From Actinomadura sp. KC216 (GTDB lineage Bacteria; Actinomycetota; Actinomycetes; Streptosporangiales; Streptosporangiaceae): a DNA stretch of 64,000 nt. Each line of letters opens with the position of its first letter. Within the stretch, counting starts at the first letter, position 1. The notes under the pieces are model-generated. The model did not search any database. It was not told where the DNA came from and saw only the letters and a list, made by a program, of their open reading frames with translations. This document shows positions 28,567 through 39,794 of the stretch, in pieces. Location: the NCBI RefSeq assembly GCF_004348535.1, contig NZ_SMJX01000003.1, positions 1 to 64,000 of the forward strand, read 5' to 3'. The position numbers and the translations under genes are program-made.

Positions 28567-30269
28567 GGCGCGGTCACCTTCCCGGCGGCGCCGCCCGCCG
28601 CGCCGCCGCCCGCGCGGGCCTCGGCGTAGGCGAGCGCGGCGGAGACGAGGCCGGTGAACAGCGGGTGCGGGCGCGTCGGCCGGGACCGGAACTCCGGGTG
28701 CGCCTGCGTCCCGACGAAGAACGGGTGCTGCTCGCGCGGCAGCTCGACGTACTCGACGAGCCGGCCGTCGGGCGACAGGCCGGAGAACCGCAGCCCGGCC
28801 TTCTCCAGCCGGTCGCGGTAGGAGTTGTTGACCTCGTACCGGTGCCGGTGCCGCTCGGACACCTTCGCCTCCCCGTACAGCTCCCGGACGACGGACCCGT
28901 CGGCGAGGTCGGCCGGGTACAGGCCGAGCCGCATCGTGCCGCCCATGTCCCGCTCCCCGGCGACGACGTCGACCTGCTCGGCCATCGTCGCGACGACGGG
29001 GTCGGCGGTGGTGGCGTCGAACTCGGCGCTGCCCGCGTCGGCGAGCCCGCCGAGCGTCCGCGCCGCCTCGATGACCATGCACTGCAGGCCGAGGCAGATG
29101 CCGAGCAGCGGGAGCCGGTTCTCGCGGGAGTACCGCACCGCGCCGATCTTCCCCTCGATGCCGCGGACGCCGAACCCGCCGGGGATGAGGACGCCGTCGA
29201 CGCCGTCCAGCTCCCGCTTGGCGCCCTCGGGCGTCTCGCAGTCGTCGCTCTTCACCCAGCGGATGCGGACCTTGGCGTCGTTGCCGAACCCGCCGTGCCG
29301 CAGCGCCTCGGTGACCGACAGGTACGCGTCGGGCAGGTCGATGTACTTGCCGACCAGCGCGATCGTGACCTCCCGCGCGGGCTTGTGGACGCGGCGCAGC
29401 AGCTCGTCCCAGGCGCCCCAGTCGACGTCGCGGAACGGCAGGTCGAGGCGGCGCACCACGTAGGCGTCCAGGCCCTCGGAGTGCAGCACCTTCGGGATGT
29501 CGTAGATGCTCGCGGCGTCGACCGCGGACACCACCGCCTCCCGGTCCACGTCGCACATCAGGCTGATCTTGTGCTTGAGCCCGTCGGTGATCGGCCGGTC
29601 GGAGCGGCACACGATCGCGTCGGGCTGGATGCCGATGGAGCGCAGCGCGGCCACCGAGTGCTGCGTCGGCTTGGTCTTCAGCTCCCCGGACGGCCCGATG
29701 TAGGGCAGCAGCGACACGTGCAGGAAGAAGCAGTTCTCGCGGCCGATCTCGTGCCGGATCTGCCGCACCGACTCCAGGAACGGCAGGGACTCGATGTCGC
29801 CGACCGTCCCGCCGACCTCGGTGATGACGACGTCCACCTGTTCGTCGTCGGCCATCCCCCGGATGCGGTCCTTGATCTCGTTGGTGATGTGCGGGATCAC
29901 CTGCACGGTGTCGCCGAGGTACTCCCCGCGCCGCTCCCTGGCGATGACGCTGGAGTACACCTGCCCGGTCGTGACGTTCGCCGACCCGTGCAGCTCGGTG
30001 TCGAGGAACCGCTCGTAGTGCCCGATGTCGAGGTCGGTCTCGGCGCCGTCGTCGGTGACGAAGACCTCGCCGTGCTGGAACGGGTTCATCGTCCCGGGGT
30101 CGACGTTCAGGTACGGGTCGAGCTTCTGCATGGTGACCCGCAGGCCGCGGAGGGTGAGAAGCCGTCCCAGGCTGGACGCCGTCAGCCCCTTGCCGAGGCT
30201 GGAGGCGACGCCGCCGGTGACGAACAGATGCTTGGTAGGACGTGATCTACCAGTGGCTGCCGATGGCAA
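28563..30269 (-). CDS. pyrG: CTP synthase
   Basis: 568 aa. N-terminal amidoligase domain ([66 protein letters not shown]) and C-terminal glutamine amidotransferase ([19 protein letters not shown], nucleophile Cys in [25 protein letters not shown]). Makes CTP from UTP with glutamine and ATP. TTG 30269 with GGGAGCA upstream gives the usual short leader; GTG 30311 is an alternative. Confidence 0.95.
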   Translation of the reverse strand: MPSAATGRSRPTKHLFVTGGVASSLGKGLTASSLGRLLTLRGLRVTMQKLDPYLNVDPGTMNPFQHGEVFVTDDGAETDLDIGHYERFLDTELHGSANVTTGQVYSSVIARERRGEYLGDTVQVIPHITNEIKDRIRGMADDEQVDVVITEVGGTVGDIESLPFLESVRQIRHEIGRENCFFLHVSLLPYIGPSGELKTKPTQHSVAALRSIGIQPDAIVCRSDRPITDGLKHKISLMCDVDREAVVSAVDAASIYDIPKVLHSEGLDAYVVRRLDLPFRDVDWGAWDELLRRVHKPAREVTIALVGKYIDLPDAYLSVTEALRHGGFGNDAKVRIRWVKSDDCETPEGAKRELDGVDGVLIPGGFGVRGIEGKIGAVRYSRENRLPLLGICLGLQCMVIEAARTLGGLADAGSAEFDATTADPVVATMAEQVDVVAGERDMGGTMRLGLYPADLADGSVVRELYGEAKVSERHRHRYEVNNSYRDRLEKAGLRFSGLSPDGRLVEYVELPREQHPFFVGTQAHPEFRSRPTRPHPLFTGLVSAALAYAEARAGGGAAGGAAGKVTAP

Positions 30270-30433
30270 AGAGGTGCTCCCGTGGTCGTTGCGAGGCGGA
30301 CGAATGCTCACTGTCCACGGGCCACCAGGATAACAGCCACCAACGACCAAACCGCGTTTGCCCAGGAAACACGGCCAATACCACCGCCCGAGCCCCCGGA
30401 TCGGCCGCCGCTCACGACGATGCGGCGGCCTCC

Positions 30434-32083
30434 CTAGGGCCCGAAGGAGGAGGGCAGTGCATTCGACCCGGCCGGCATGATCGTGCGGAGCTGGCGGGTC
30501 AGCTCGTCGATCAGGGAGCGGGCCTGGTCGGCGGCGTTGCGGGCGGCGTCGCGCTCCTGGGACAGCTCGGCGATCTGGGCGCGCTGCTCGGTGACGGCCT
30601 GGGCGAGCTGGTCGACCCACTGGTCGCGCTCGGCGAGCTTCTCGGCGACGGCGTCGCGCTCGGCGGCGAGCTGCCGCATCGCCGCGACGGTCTTGTCGCG
30701 TTCCCTGCCCGCCTGGTCGGCCCGGCCGCGGGCCAGGGTCAGCTCGGACTCGGCGCGTGCCTGGGCCTGGACGGCGGCCTCGCGGGCCCGTTCGGCGGCC
30801 TCGCGGCCCTTGGCGTTGGCGTCGCGCTCCCGTTCGGCCTTCTTGGCGGCCTCCAGGGACTGCGCGGCGGTGTCGAGGGCCTGCTGGCGCTCGGCCTCGG
30901 CGGCCTCGGCGCGCCCGGCCGCCTCCTGGGCGCGGCGCTCGGCGTCCTGGGCGCGGCGGTCGGCGTCCTGCGCGCGGCGCTCGTTCTCCTGGGCGCGGCG
31001 CTCGGCGACCTCGGCGCGGCGGCGGGACTCCTCGGCCTCCTTCCCGGCGCCGACGACGGCGTGCTGCAGGTTCTGCGCGGTCATCTCGGCGTCGGTGAGC
31101 TTGGCGCGCAGCGCCGACAGCTCGGCGTGCGCGGCCTCCAGGCCCCGGGACAGCTCCGCGGCCTGCTCGGCGACGCGGTCGCGCTCGGACTCGGCGGCGC
31201 GGCGGCCGTTGACGGCGTCCTCGACGGCGCGCAGCGCGTCGTCGCGGGCCTCGCTCATCGCGTCGCGCTGCTGGATGGCCTGCCGGACGGTCGCCTCGGC
31301 CTCGGCGACCCGGCGCTCGGCCTGCTCGACCTGGGCCTGGATCTGCTCCATCTGCGCGCGCGCCTGGTCGGCCTGGGCGCGGGCCTGGTCGGCCTGGGCG
31401 CGCCCCTGCTGGGCCTGGTTCCAGGCGGCGGCCGCGTCCCGCTGCGCGTTCTCCTTCTCGGTCTGCAGCGCGGCGATCTGCGCGACGGCCTCGTTCTGCG
31501 CCTCGACGGCGCGGCGCTCGGCCTGCTCGGCCTGGCCACGGGCGCGCTGCACCTCGCCCCACGCGGCGGCGGCGTCGCGCTGCGCGTTCTCCTTCTCCGC
31601 GGTGACGGCCGCGATCTGCTGGGCCGACTCGTTCTGCGCCTCGACGGCGCGGCGCTCGGCCTGCTCGGCCTGACCGCGGGCGCGCTGCACCTCGCCCCAC
31701 GCGGCGGCGGCGTCGCGCTGCGCGGACTCCTTCTCCGCCGTGACGGCCGCGACCTGCTGCGCGATCTCGCTCTGCGCCTCGTTGACCTTGCGCTCGCCGG
31801 CGGCGAGGGCGTCGCCGATGAGGTCGGCCATCTGGCGGAGCCGCTCGACGATGTCCCACGGCTGCGCCTCGGGCTGCTCGACGTCGGGACGCCCGGCCTC
31901 GCGCGGGCGGCCTGGCTGCGCGCCGGGGCGGCCGGGCTGCGGGGGCTTGGACATCTGGATCGGCTGCTGCGCGGCCGGCACCGGTGTCTCGGGTGCGCGG
32001 CCCGGGTCGCGTCCCATGGGCGGCCAGGGGGTCCCCGCGTCGGGGCCGCCGCGGGCGCCGCCCGATCCGTTCAGCTCGCTCAC
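30434..32083 (-). CDS. Alanine-rich coiled-coil repeat protein
   Basis: 549 aa from GTG 32083 (GGGGAGA upstream; an ATG at 32203 would add 40 residues). Residues 1-75 are Pro/Gly-rich and disordered. Residues ~80-530 are nearly continuous heptad-like coiled coil rich in Ala, Glu, Arg and Gln, beginning with three 46-residue repeats and later short [11 protein letters not shown] repeats. There is no TM segment or catalytic motif. It resembles cytoskeletal or polar scaffold proteins of actinomycetes (Scy/FilP-like architecture) by composition only; homology is not claimed. Located upstream of pyrG on the same strand, separated by 164 bp with no visible gene. Confidence 0.75.
   Translation of the reverse strand: MSELNGSGGARGGPDAGTPWPPMGRDPGRAPETPVPAAQQPIQMSKPPQPGRPGAQPGRPREAGRPDVEQPEAQPWDIVERLRQMADLIGDALAAGERKVNEAQSEIAQQVAAVTAEKESAQRDAAAAWGEVQRARGQAEQAERRAVEAQNESAQQIAAVTAEKENAQRDAAAAWGEVQRARGQAEQAERRAVEAQNEAVAQIAALQTEKENAQRDAAAAWNQAQQGRAQADQARAQADQARAQMEQIQAQVEQAERRVAEAEATVRQAIQQRDAMSEARDDALRAVEDAVNGRRAAESERDRVAEQAAELSRGLEAAHAELSALRAKLTDAEMTAQNLQHAVVGAGKEAEESRRRAEVAERRAQENERRAQDADRRAQDAERRAQEAAGRAEAAEAERQQALDTAAQSLEAAKKAERERDANAKGREAAERAREAAVQAQARAESELTLARGRADQAGRERDKTVAAMRQLAAERDAVAEKLAERDQWVDQLAQAVTEQRAQIAELSQERDAARNAADQARSLIDELTRQLRTIMPAGSNALPSSFGP
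31358..31771 (-). repeat. Three 138-bp tandem repeats in the coiled-coil gene
   Basis: Two near-identical 46-codon units (core [20 protein letters not shown]) at 31634-31771 and 31496-31633, then a third, partly diverged unit ([20 protein letters not shown]...) towards 31358. The near identity of the DNA shows a recent duplication. Length may vary among strains and complicate assembly. Confidence 0.85.
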
Positions 32084-33415
<1,332 letters not shown>

Positions 33416-34030
33416 CCGGAGAGGGCGTGCGCCCCATAGCTCCCAGAGAACCTTAAAGCGGACATGCCGGAAGGCCGGTGGCGGCGGGACCCGAATCGCG
33501 GGGCCGGGCGCGTCGCCGCGACCCGGTCGGCCGCCTTATCAGCGGGCCGAAATGCCATGATTCTTACTGTTTCACCACCCAAGTCTTACCGTCAGGGAGG
33601 TAAACATGCCCCTTGATGGCCAGTCCTACCGCCCTCACAGTGCCCGCGTACCACGCCTTGGCTCACACGCGTCCCAGCATGCCCGCGACCGCGCGACCAC
33701 GCGCGATGCGACGTGACGCTCACCGCACCGGACGCGTTGACATGAAATCTGAGTGACTTACCTCACACAACCGATACACAAAACGCCGCGCCCGCTCACG
33801 ACGGAACATTAAGCTGGCGTTCAGGAAGCGTCCGGGCGGCGGCGGCGCCGAAACCGGCAGTACCTCCTGCGTATCACGGGGAAAGGCGGACAATCGCCGG
33901 CGCGGCCCTCCCCGGAATTGCACCGAATTCGGCAAAGCGTTTAACCCTACCCACTGCGGTACCCGGCTAAACATCTCGCCGATAACATTCCCCTGCGATC
34001 ACGGCGCGCGATTCGCTAAGTTGCCTGGAC
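33416..34030. other. 615-bp intergenic region upstream of the ectoine locus
   Basis: The left part is G/C-rich and may form a weak terminator for pip. The right part (about 33735-34025) is clearly AT-richer than the surrounding genes, as expected for promoters. TTGACA occurs at 33737-33742, but no good -10 hexamer is found 16-18 bp downstream, so no promoter is called. One small ORF with a strong RBS is listed separately. Confidence 0.5.
33606..33716 (+). CDS. Possible 36-aa small protein
   Basis: An ATG preceded by AGGGAGGTAAAC (an unusually good RBS, 5-6 nt spacing) opens a 36-codon frame starting MPLDGQSYRPHSARVPRLG and ending ATTRDAT. Basic, hydrophilic, no known motif. It lies alone upstream of the ectoine locus and could be a leader peptide, a small protein or chance. 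Confidence 0.3.
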   Translation: MPLDGQSYRPHSARVPRLGSHASQHARDRATTRDAT

Positions 34031-34579
34031 ATGGCAGCGCAACCCCTGGAATCACCGACACGGCGCCCAGGCGCAAGCGAGACGAACGCGGACGTGCAAC
34101 TCCAGGAGCCGAGCCTCTCCGACGGTCCGGAGCTTTGGCGGCTCGCCCGCGAATCACGGGTCCTGGACGTCAACTCGCCTTACAGCTACACGCTTTGGTG
34201 CCGCGATTTCGCGGACACTTCCGTCGTCGCGCGCGACTGCGGCGTCCCCTGCGGATTCATCACCGGATACGTTCGCCCGTCCCGGCCCGACACGTTCTTC
34301 GTGTGGCAGGTCGCCGTGGGCCGCGACCACCGCGGCCAGGGACTGGCCCACCGCATGCTGGACCGCCTCGCGGACCGCCTGGCGGCGCGCGGCGCCCGGT
34401 ACCTCGAGGCCACGGTCACACCGGACAACACCGCTTCCACCGCGATGTTCGAAGCGTTCGCGCGGCGTCGCGGGTGCGATGTCACCCGCACCCCGCTGTT
34501 CGGCGCGGAGCACTTCCCCGAGGGGGAACACGAGCCCGAGGTGCTCTTCAGGATCGGCCCGATCGCCGACGCGAACTGA
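34031..34579 (+). CDS. ectA: L-2,4-diaminobutyrate acetyltransferase
   Basis: 182 aa GNAT enzyme. Acetylates 2,4-diaminobutyrate at N-gamma, second step of ectoine synthesis. Motifs: SRVLDVNSPYSYTLWCRDFADTSVVA, GFITGYVRPSRPDTFFVWQVAV and the acetyl-CoA loop RDHRGQGLAHRMLD. First gene of ectABCD; an AT-rich promoter region lies upstream. Confidence 0.96.
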   Translation: MAAQPLESPTRRPGASETNADVQLQEPSLSDGPELWRLARESRVLDVNSPYSYTLWCRDFADTSVVARDCGVPCGFITGYVRPSRPDTFFVWQVAVGRDHRGQGLAHRMLDRLADRLAARGARYLEATVTPDNTASTAMFEAFARRRGCDVTRTPLFGAEHFPEGEHEPEVLFRIGPIADAN

Positions 34580-34631
34580 CCCCGTTCAACTCCTCCGTCC
34601 GCTCCCCCACCGACCTGCCTGGAGGCAGAAA

Positions 34632-35894
34632 ATGGACGTTTTCGCCCGCTTGGAATCGGAAGTCCGCGGCTACTGCCGAGGCTGGCCCACGGTGTTCACC
34701 ACGGCGCGTGGCAGCCACATGACCGACGAGAACGGAAAGACCTACCTGGATTTCTTCGCCGGCGCGGGAACGCTCAACTACGGGCACAACAACCCGCAGC
34801 TGAAACGCAGGCTCCTGGAGTATCTCGCCGAGGACAGCGTCGTCCACAGCCTCGACATGTACACCGCGGCCAAGCGGGAGTTCCTGGAACGATTCAACGA
34901 GTACGTGCTCGCGCCCCGGGGGCTCGACTACAAGGTCCAGTTCCCCGGCCCCGCGGGCAACAACTCGGTCGAGGCCGCGCTGAAACTCGCCCGCAAGTAC
35001 ACCGGCCGGGAGACCGTCGTCAGCTTCACCAATGCCTTTCACGGGATGACGCTCGGCGCCCTCGCCGTCACGGGCAATTCGATGAAGCGCACCGGCGCCG
35101 GCGTGCCGCTCGGCCACGGCGTGGCGATGCCCTACGACAACTACCTCGACGGCAGGACGCCCGATTTCCTGCTCTTCGAGACGATGCTCGACGACAGCGG
35201 CAGCGGCCTGGACAAGCCCGCCGCCGTGATCGTGGAGACCGTGCAGGGCGAGGGCGGCATCAACGTCGCCACCGCCGAGTGGCTGCGCGGCCTGGCGGAC
35301 CTGTGCCGCCGGCACGACATCCTCCTCATCGTCGACGACGTCCAGATGGGCTGCGGGCGCACCGGGCCGTTCTTCAGCTTCGAGGAGGCGGGGATCGTCC
35401 CCGACATCGTCTGCCTGTCCAAGTCCCTCAGCGGCTACGGGCTGCCGATGGCGATCACGCTGATGAAGCGCGAGCTGGACGTGTGGGAACCGGGCGAGCA
35501 CAACGGCACCTTCCGCGGCTTCAACCCCGCGTTCGTCACCGCCGTCGCCGCGCTGGAGGACTACTGGACCGGCGACGGCCTGGAGAAGGAGACGATCGCC
35601 AAGGGCCAGCAGGTCCAGGCGGCGCTGGAGTCGATCGCGCTCCGGCACGCCGGCGCCGTCGACTCCGTCCGCGGCCGCGGCCTGGCGTGGGGCCTGGTGA
35701 TGAACGACGCGGAGATGGCGCCGAAGGTGTGCGCCGAGGCGTTCGGGCGCGGGCTGCTGATGGAGACCTCGGGCCCGGAGGGCGAGGTGGTCAAGCTGCT
35801 GCCGCCGCTCACCACGACCGAGGCCGAGCTGGACCGGGGCCTGGAGATCATCGCGGACTCGCTGGAGGCCGTCCGCCAGAAGGTCGCCGTCTGA
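34632..35894 (+). CDS. ectB: Diaminobutyrate-2-oxoglutarate transaminase
   Basis: 420 aa class-III PLP aminotransferase. [39 protein letters not shown], the PLP-contact motif [13 protein letters not shown], Schiff-base Lys in [14 protein letters not shown]. Makes 2,4-diaminobutyrate from aspartate semialdehyde and glutamate. ATG 34632 lies eight nt after GGAGG. Confidence 0.96.
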   Translation: MDVFARLESEVRGYCRGWPTVFTTARGSHMTDENGKTYLDFFAGAGTLNYGHNNPQLKRRLLEYLAEDSVVHSLDMYTAAKREFLERFNEYVLAPRGLDYKVQFPGPAGNNSVEAALKLARKYTGRETVVSFTNAFHGMTLGALAVTGNSMKRTGAGVPLGHGVAMPYDNYLDGRTPDFLLFETMLDDSGSGLDKPAAVIVETVQGEGGINVATAEWLRGLADLCRRHDILLIVDDVQMGCGRTGPFFSFEEAGIVPDIVCLSKSLSGYGLPMAITLMKRELDVWEPGEHNGTFRGFNPAFVTAVAALEDYWTGDGLEKETIAKGQQVQAALESIALRHAGAVDSVRGRGLAWGLVMNDAEMAPKVCAEAFGRGLLMETSGPEGEVVKLLPPLTTTEAELDRGLEIIADSLEAVRQKVAV

Positions 35895-36063
35895 TCCGGA
35901 CCGCCGAGGCGGCCGAGGCGGCCCGTCCCGCCCCGCACCGCCCTCCTGTCCGTTTCGTCCACTCCGTCCATGCCGTCCATGCCATCCACGCCGTCTACGC
36001 CGCCTGAGGCGCGCCGGGCCCCGCGCGGGCCCGGCCCCGGGCACCGCTGAAAAGAGGAGATTC

Positions 36064-36459
36064 ATGATCGTTCGTTCCCTTGACGAGATCATCGGCACCG
36101 AGCGCGACGTGCAGGCGCCGACCTGGTGCAGCCGCCGGTTCGTGCTCGCCAAGGAGGGCGTCGGCTTCTCGATGCACGAGACGATCCTGTACGCGGGCAC
36201 CGAGACCAAGATGTGGTACGCGAACCACGTCGAGGCCGTCTACTGCATCGAGGGCCAAGGGGAACTGACCAACGACGAGACCGGCGAGAAGCACAAGATC
36301 GAGCCGGGCGTCATGTACCTGCTCGACGGCCACGAGCATCACACTCTGCGCGCTCACACGGACGTGCGGACCGTCTGCGTGTTCAACCCGCCCTGCACCG
36401 GACGGGAGGTCCATGACGAGAACGGGGTGTATCCGCTGCTGACCGAGGAGGACGCATGA
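36064..36459 (+). CDS. ectC: L-ectoine synthase
   Basis: 131 aa cupin-fold enzyme that cyclises N-gamma-acetyl-diaminobutyrate to ectoine. [50 protein letters not shown] and [45 protein letters not shown]-type motifs are complete, with metal ligands (Glu, Tyr, His) present. AAAAGAGGAG precedes the ATG. The 169 bp after ectB contain T/C-rich short repeats (tccatgccatccacgccgtc) and no gene. Confidence 0.96.
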   Translation: MIVRSLDEIIGTERDVQAPTWCSRRFVLAKEGVGFSMHETILYAGTETKMWYANHVEAVYCIEGQGELTNDETGEKHKIEPGVMYLLDGHEHHTLRAHTDVRTVCVFNPPCTGREVHDENGVYPLLTEEDA

Positions 36460-37421
36460 GCATCATCGAGTCCCATCCGACGATCGACGACGCGTACCCC
36501 ACCCGCAAGTGCGCCGAGGCGGCGCTGCTGTACCGGCAGGACCTGGTCGTTCACGGCGAGGCCGGGGACGGGCCGATCGACGCCGCCACCCTCGACGCCT
36601 ACGAGGCGAACGGCTTCCTGTCCGTCGACCAGCTGCTCGCGCCCGACGAGGTCGAGGACTACCGCGCCGAGCTGCGCAGGCTGTCGGCCGACCCGGAGGT
36701 CCTCGCCGACGAGCGGACGGTCACCGAACGCGGCTCGGACGAGGTCCGCTCCATCTTCGAGGTGCACAAGATCAGCGAGGTCTTCGCCGGGCTCGTCCGC
36801 GACCCGCGCGTGGTGGGCCGGGCCAGGCAGATTCTCGGCTCGGAGGTTTACGTCCATCAGAGCCGGGTCAACTACAAGCCAGGATTCACTGGCAAGGACT
36901 TCTATTGGCACTCGGATTTCGAGACCTGGCACGCGGAGGACGGCATGCCCCGGATGCGCGCGGTGAGCATATCCATCGCGCTCACCGAGAATTTCGTGCA
37001 CAATGGCGGGCTCATGATCATGCCTGGCTCGCACAAGACCTTCGTGGCCTGTGTCGGGGAGACCCCGGACGACCACTACAAGGAGTCCCTGCGCGGGCAG
37101 GAGATCGGGACGCCCGACTCGGCGAGCCTTTCGATCCTGGCCGACAAACACGGGATCGAGCTGTTCACAGGGCCTGCGGGCTCTGCCACCATGTTCGACT
37201 GCAACTGCATGCACGGCTCCAATGGGAACATCACCCCGTTCCCCCGCTCCAACGTGTTCATCGTGTTCAACAGCGTCGAGAACACGTGCGTCGAGCCGTT
37301 CTCCGCCCCCGCACCGCGTCCGGAGTTCATCGGCGCCCGGGACTTCACCCCTGTTTCCGCCGGAGGCGGACCGGGGGGCGTGGGGGGTCGTCCCCCCTCG
37401 AATGGACCCGTCGGCGGCTGA
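36456..37421 (+). CDS. ectD: Ectoine hydroxylase
   Basis: 321 aa PhyH-family Fe(II)/2-oxoglutarate dioxygenase, makes 5-hydroxyectoine. Iron ligands His and Asp in [20 protein letters not shown] and distal His in [10 protein letters not shown]; 2OG-binding Arg region [11 protein letters not shown]. Overlaps ectC by 4 bp. Oddity: after the normal family end (about ARDFTPV) the protein continues with a Gly/Pro tail, [19 protein letters not shown], encoded by a G/C-rich hairpin repeat that also occurs in ehuA. Confidence 0.95.
   Translation: MSIIESHPTIDDAYPTRKCAEAALLYRQDLVVHGEAGDGPIDAATLDAYEANGFLSVDQLLAPDEVEDYRAELRRLSADPEVLADERTVTERGSDEVRSIFEVHKISEVFAGLVRDPRVVGRARQILGSEVYVHQSRVNYKPGFTGKDFYWHSDFETWHAEDGMPRMRAVSISIALTENFVHNGGLMIMPGSHKTFVACVGETPDDHYKESLRGQEIGTPDSASLSILADKHGIELFTGPAGSATMFDCNCMHGSNGNITPFPRSNVFIVFNSVENTCVEPFSAPAPRPEFIGARDFTPVSAGGGPGGVGGRPPSNGPVGG
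37368..37400. repeat. 33-bp GC-rich hairpin repeat, copy 1 (end of ectD)
   Basis: Contains GGGGGG-TCGT-CCCCCC, a tight hairpin, and encodes [11 protein letters not shown] in the ectD frame. It matches 39808-39840 at 30 of 33 positions. The neighbours share no other similarity, so this is a small dispersed palindromic element inserted in frame near a gene end. Confidence 0.85.
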
Positions 37422-37458
37422 ATGAACACAACAATTCGATAACCCGACACACGTCAGG

Positions 37459-37503
37459 CCCGCGCCCGCGGGGGGCCGTCCTCCGGTCCCCCGCGGGCGC
37501 GGG
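37459..37503 (+). terminator. Hairpin between ectD and ehuB
   Basis: A perfect 16-bp stem: CCCGCGCCCGCGGGGG at 37459-37474 pairs with 37488-37503 around a 13-nt loop. It ends 21 bp before the ehuB start. It probably terminates or attenuates ectABCD transcription, or protects the processed mRNA end, so that synthesis and uptake genes can be expressed at different levels. Confidence 0.7.
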
Positions 37504-37524
37504 GTTCACACATCCAGGAGTTCG

Positions 37525-38421
37525 ATGATGACTTCCTCGAGACGCGACTTCCTGCGCACCGCCGTGTTGCTGTCCGCCGCGGTACCGCTGGCCGCGGCGG
37601 GCTGCTCCACGACGGATCCGGAAGAGGAGAAGGCGGGCGGGGGCACGCTGCAGAAGGCCAAGGACGCCGGGACGATCACGGTGGGCTTCGCCAACGAGGC
37701 GCCCTACGGCTACACCGACAAATCGGGGAAGCTGACCGGCGAGGCCCCCGAGCTCGCCCGGGTCATCTTCAAGCAGCTCGGGATCGACGAGGTCAAGGGC
37801 GTCCAGGTCGACTTCGGCGGCCTGATCGGCGGCCTGAACGCCAAGCGGTTCGACGCGATCGCCGCGGGCATGTTCATCACTCCGGAGCGCTGCGCCTCGG
37901 CGGCGTTCGCGAACCCCGAGTACGTCGCCAAGAGCGCCTTCATGGTTCCCGAGGGCAACCCGAAGGGCCTCAAGGGCGCCAACGACCCGGCCGCGAAGGG
38001 CGTCCGCGTCGGCGTCATGACCGGCGCGGTCGAGGCCGGCTACGCCGAGAAGACCGGCGTCAAGAAGAGCAACATCAAGACCTACGCCGACCAGCCGAGC
38101 GCGTTCGAGGGGCTCAAGGCCGGGCGCATCGACTGCATTTGGCTGACCCGCATCTCGCTGGCCGACCTGGCGTCCAAGCACCAGGGCGAGGGTTTCGAGG
38201 TGACCGACCCGTTCGTCCCGGTCATCGACGGCAAGGAGCAGTTCGGCGCGGGCGCGTTCGCGTTCCGCAAGGCCGACTCGGACCTGCTGAACGCCTGGAA
38301 CGGCGAGCTCGACAAGCTCAAGCAGCAGAACAAGCTGCTGCCGATCCTGCGGCCGTTCGGGTTCACCCAGGCGGAGATCCCCACCGCGGGCGACACGGCC
38401 GCCAAGTTCTGCCAGGGCTGA
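37525..38421 (+). CDS. ehuB: Ectoine/hydroxyectoine ABC transporter substrate-binding protein
   Basis: 298 aa. Twin-Arg signal SRRDFLRTA and lipobox AAGC, so probably a Tat-exported lipoprotein. Type-2 periplasmic-binding fold: GTITVGFANEAPYGYTDKSGKLTGEAPELARVI, DFGGLIGGLNAKRFDAIAAGMFITPERC, GVMTGAVEAGYAE. Matches the EhuB family; binds ectoine or hydroxyectoine. GGAG lies 4-7 nt before two consecutive ATGs (37525/37528). Confidence 0.94.
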   Translation: MMTSSRRDFLRTAVLLSAAVPLAAAGCSTTDPEEEKAGGGTLQKAKDAGTITVGFANEAPYGYTDKSGKLTGEAPELARVIFKQLGIDEVKGVQVDFGGLIGGLNAKRFDAIAAGMFITPERCASAAFANPEYVAKSAFMVPEGNPKGLKGANDPAAKGVRVGVMTGAVEAGYAEKTGVKKSNIKTYADQPSAFEGLKAGRIDCIWLTRISLADLASKHQGEGFEVTDPFVPVIDGKEQFGAGAFAFRKADSDLLNAWNGELDKLKQQNKLLPILRPFGFTQAEIPTAGDTAAKFCQG

Positions 38422-38424
38422 CCC

Positions 38425-39141
38425 GTGGCTGACGTCCTCGACAGCTACAACCAGTGGCTGGACGGCGCGTGGCTCACCATCCAGCTCACGATATTCGGCG
38501 GCGCGGTGGCGCTGGTGCTCGCCCTGATCTTCGGGCTGGCGGGCACCTCGCGCCACGCCTGGGTGCGCGTGCTGAACCGGGTGTACGTGGAGTTCTTCCG
38601 CGGGAACGCGACACTGGTGCTCCTGTACTGGTTCTTCTACGCGCTGCCGCTGGTCGGGCTGCGGTTCACCACCATGTTCGCGGCGGTCCTCGCGCTCGGC
38701 CTGAACGTCGGCGCCTACGGCGCCGAGGTGGTCCGCGGCTCGATCAACGCCGTCCCGAAGGCGCAGTACGAGGCGACGGTGGCGCTGAACTTCACGCCGT
38801 ACCAGCGGATGCGGCGGGTGCTGCTGCCGCAGGGGTTCGCGCTGATGCTGCCGCCGTTCGGGAACCTGATCATCGAGCTGATGAAGGGGACGGCGATCGT
38901 GTCCCTGGTCGGCCTGGTCGACCTGACCCGCGTGTCGAAGAACATCCAGGGCAGCACGGGCGAGACCGTCGCGGCGTTCACGGTGGTGCTCGTCCTGTAC
39001 TTCGTGATCGCGCAGATCCTGCAGCTGTTCGTCCGCTACGCCGAGCGCCGCGTGGACCGCATGCTGGGCCGTAAGCTGCCCAGTGAGCCGTCCCTCGGCA
39101 CGATCGCGGCCGGCGCTCCCGGAGCGGGGGTGGGCAGCTGA
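38425..39141 (+). CDS. ehuC: Ectoine ABC transporter permease EhuC
   Basis: 238 aa polar-amino-acid-type permease with five hydrophobic segments and EAA-loop motif AVPKAQYEATVALNFTPYQRMRRVLLPQGFALMLPP. GTG start 3 nt after the ehuB stop. Ends by overlapping ehuD by one base. Confidence 0.93.
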   Translation: MADVLDSYNQWLDGAWLTIQLTIFGGAVALVLALIFGLAGTSRHAWVRVLNRVYVEFFRGNATLVLLYWFFYALPLVGLRFTTMFAAVLALGLNVGAYGAEVVRGSINAVPKAQYEATVALNFTPYQRMRRVLLPQGFALMLPPFGNLIIELMKGTAIVSLVGLVDLTRVSKNIQGSTGETVAAFTVVLVLYFVIAQILQLFVRYAERRVDRMLGRKLPSEPSLGTIAAGAPGAGVGS

Positions 39142-39794
39142 TGGACTGGGACTGGCAGTACTCCGGGGACATCCTCCCCGACCTGCTCGACGGGCTGCGC
39201 TACACCGTCATCGCGACGCTGGCCGGCTATGTGATCGCCCTGCTCCTCGGGCTCGTGTGGACGCTGCTGCGCCGCACCCCGAGCCGGGCCTTCAACCAGG
39301 CGATCCGGTGGATCACCGAGTTCATCCGGTCGACGCCGCTGATCCCGCAGCTGTACTTCGTGTTCTTCGTCCTGCCCGCGTGGGGCATCACGATCGGGTC
39401 GCTGACGGCCGGGATCATCACGCTCGGGATCCACTACTCGACCTACACCGCCGAGGTGTACCGGGCCGGGATCGCCGACGTCCCGAAGGGGCAGTGGGAG
39501 GCGTGCACCGCGCTGAACCTGCCGCGGTCGCGGGTGTGGCTGGACGTGATCCTGCCGCAGGCGATCCGCCGGGTGATCCCGACGCTCGGCAACTACCTGA
39601 TCGCGATGTTCAAGGACTCGCCGATGCTGCTGGCGATCAACGTCGCGGAACTGCTGTTCTCCGCCTACCAGGTGGGGTCGAGGAGCCTGCAGTTCCTGGA
39701 GCCGATCACGATGGTCGGCCTGTTGTTCGTCGTGGTCAGCGTCATATCCTCGATACTCGTCCGCCGCTTGGAGAGGCGTTATGCCACCAACTGA
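39141..39794 (+). CDS. ehuD: Ectoine ABC transporter permease EhuD
   Basis: 217 aa permease of the His/Glu family (GLRYTVIATLAGYVIALLLGLVWTLLRR; EFIRSTPLIPQLYFVFFVLP; EAA loop DVPKGQWEACTALNLPRSRVWLDVILPQAIRRVIPTLGNYLIAMFKDSPML). Forms a heterodimeric channel with EhuC. Its last 14 bases overlap ehuA. Confidence 0.93.
   Translation: MDWDWQYSGDILPDLLDGLRYTVIATLAGYVIALLLGLVWTLLRRTPSRAFNQAIRWITEFIRSTPLIPQLYFVFFVLPAWGITIGSLTAGIITLGIHYSTYTAEVYRAGIADVPKGQWEACTALNLPRSRVWLDVILPQAIRRVIPTLGNYLIAMFKDSPMLLAINVAELLFSAYQVGSRSLQFLEPITMVGLLFVVVSVISSILVRRLERRYATN

Noticed and set aside
30270-31859. Extension of the pyrG frame upstream into the coiled-coil gene
   Set aside because: Arg/Ala/Gly-rich shadow; CTP synthase family similarity begins only near 30240, so the short TTG start was used.
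33720-33974. 84-codon minus-strand frame in the AT-richer region before ectA
   Set aside because: No RBS, mixed composition, and the region looks like promoter DNA.
35895-36063. Short tccatgcc/atccacgcc repeats between ectB and ectC, considered as a CRISPR-like or regulatory repeat
   Set aside because: Units are only about 9-12 bp, imperfect and without spacers; simple low-complexity DNA.
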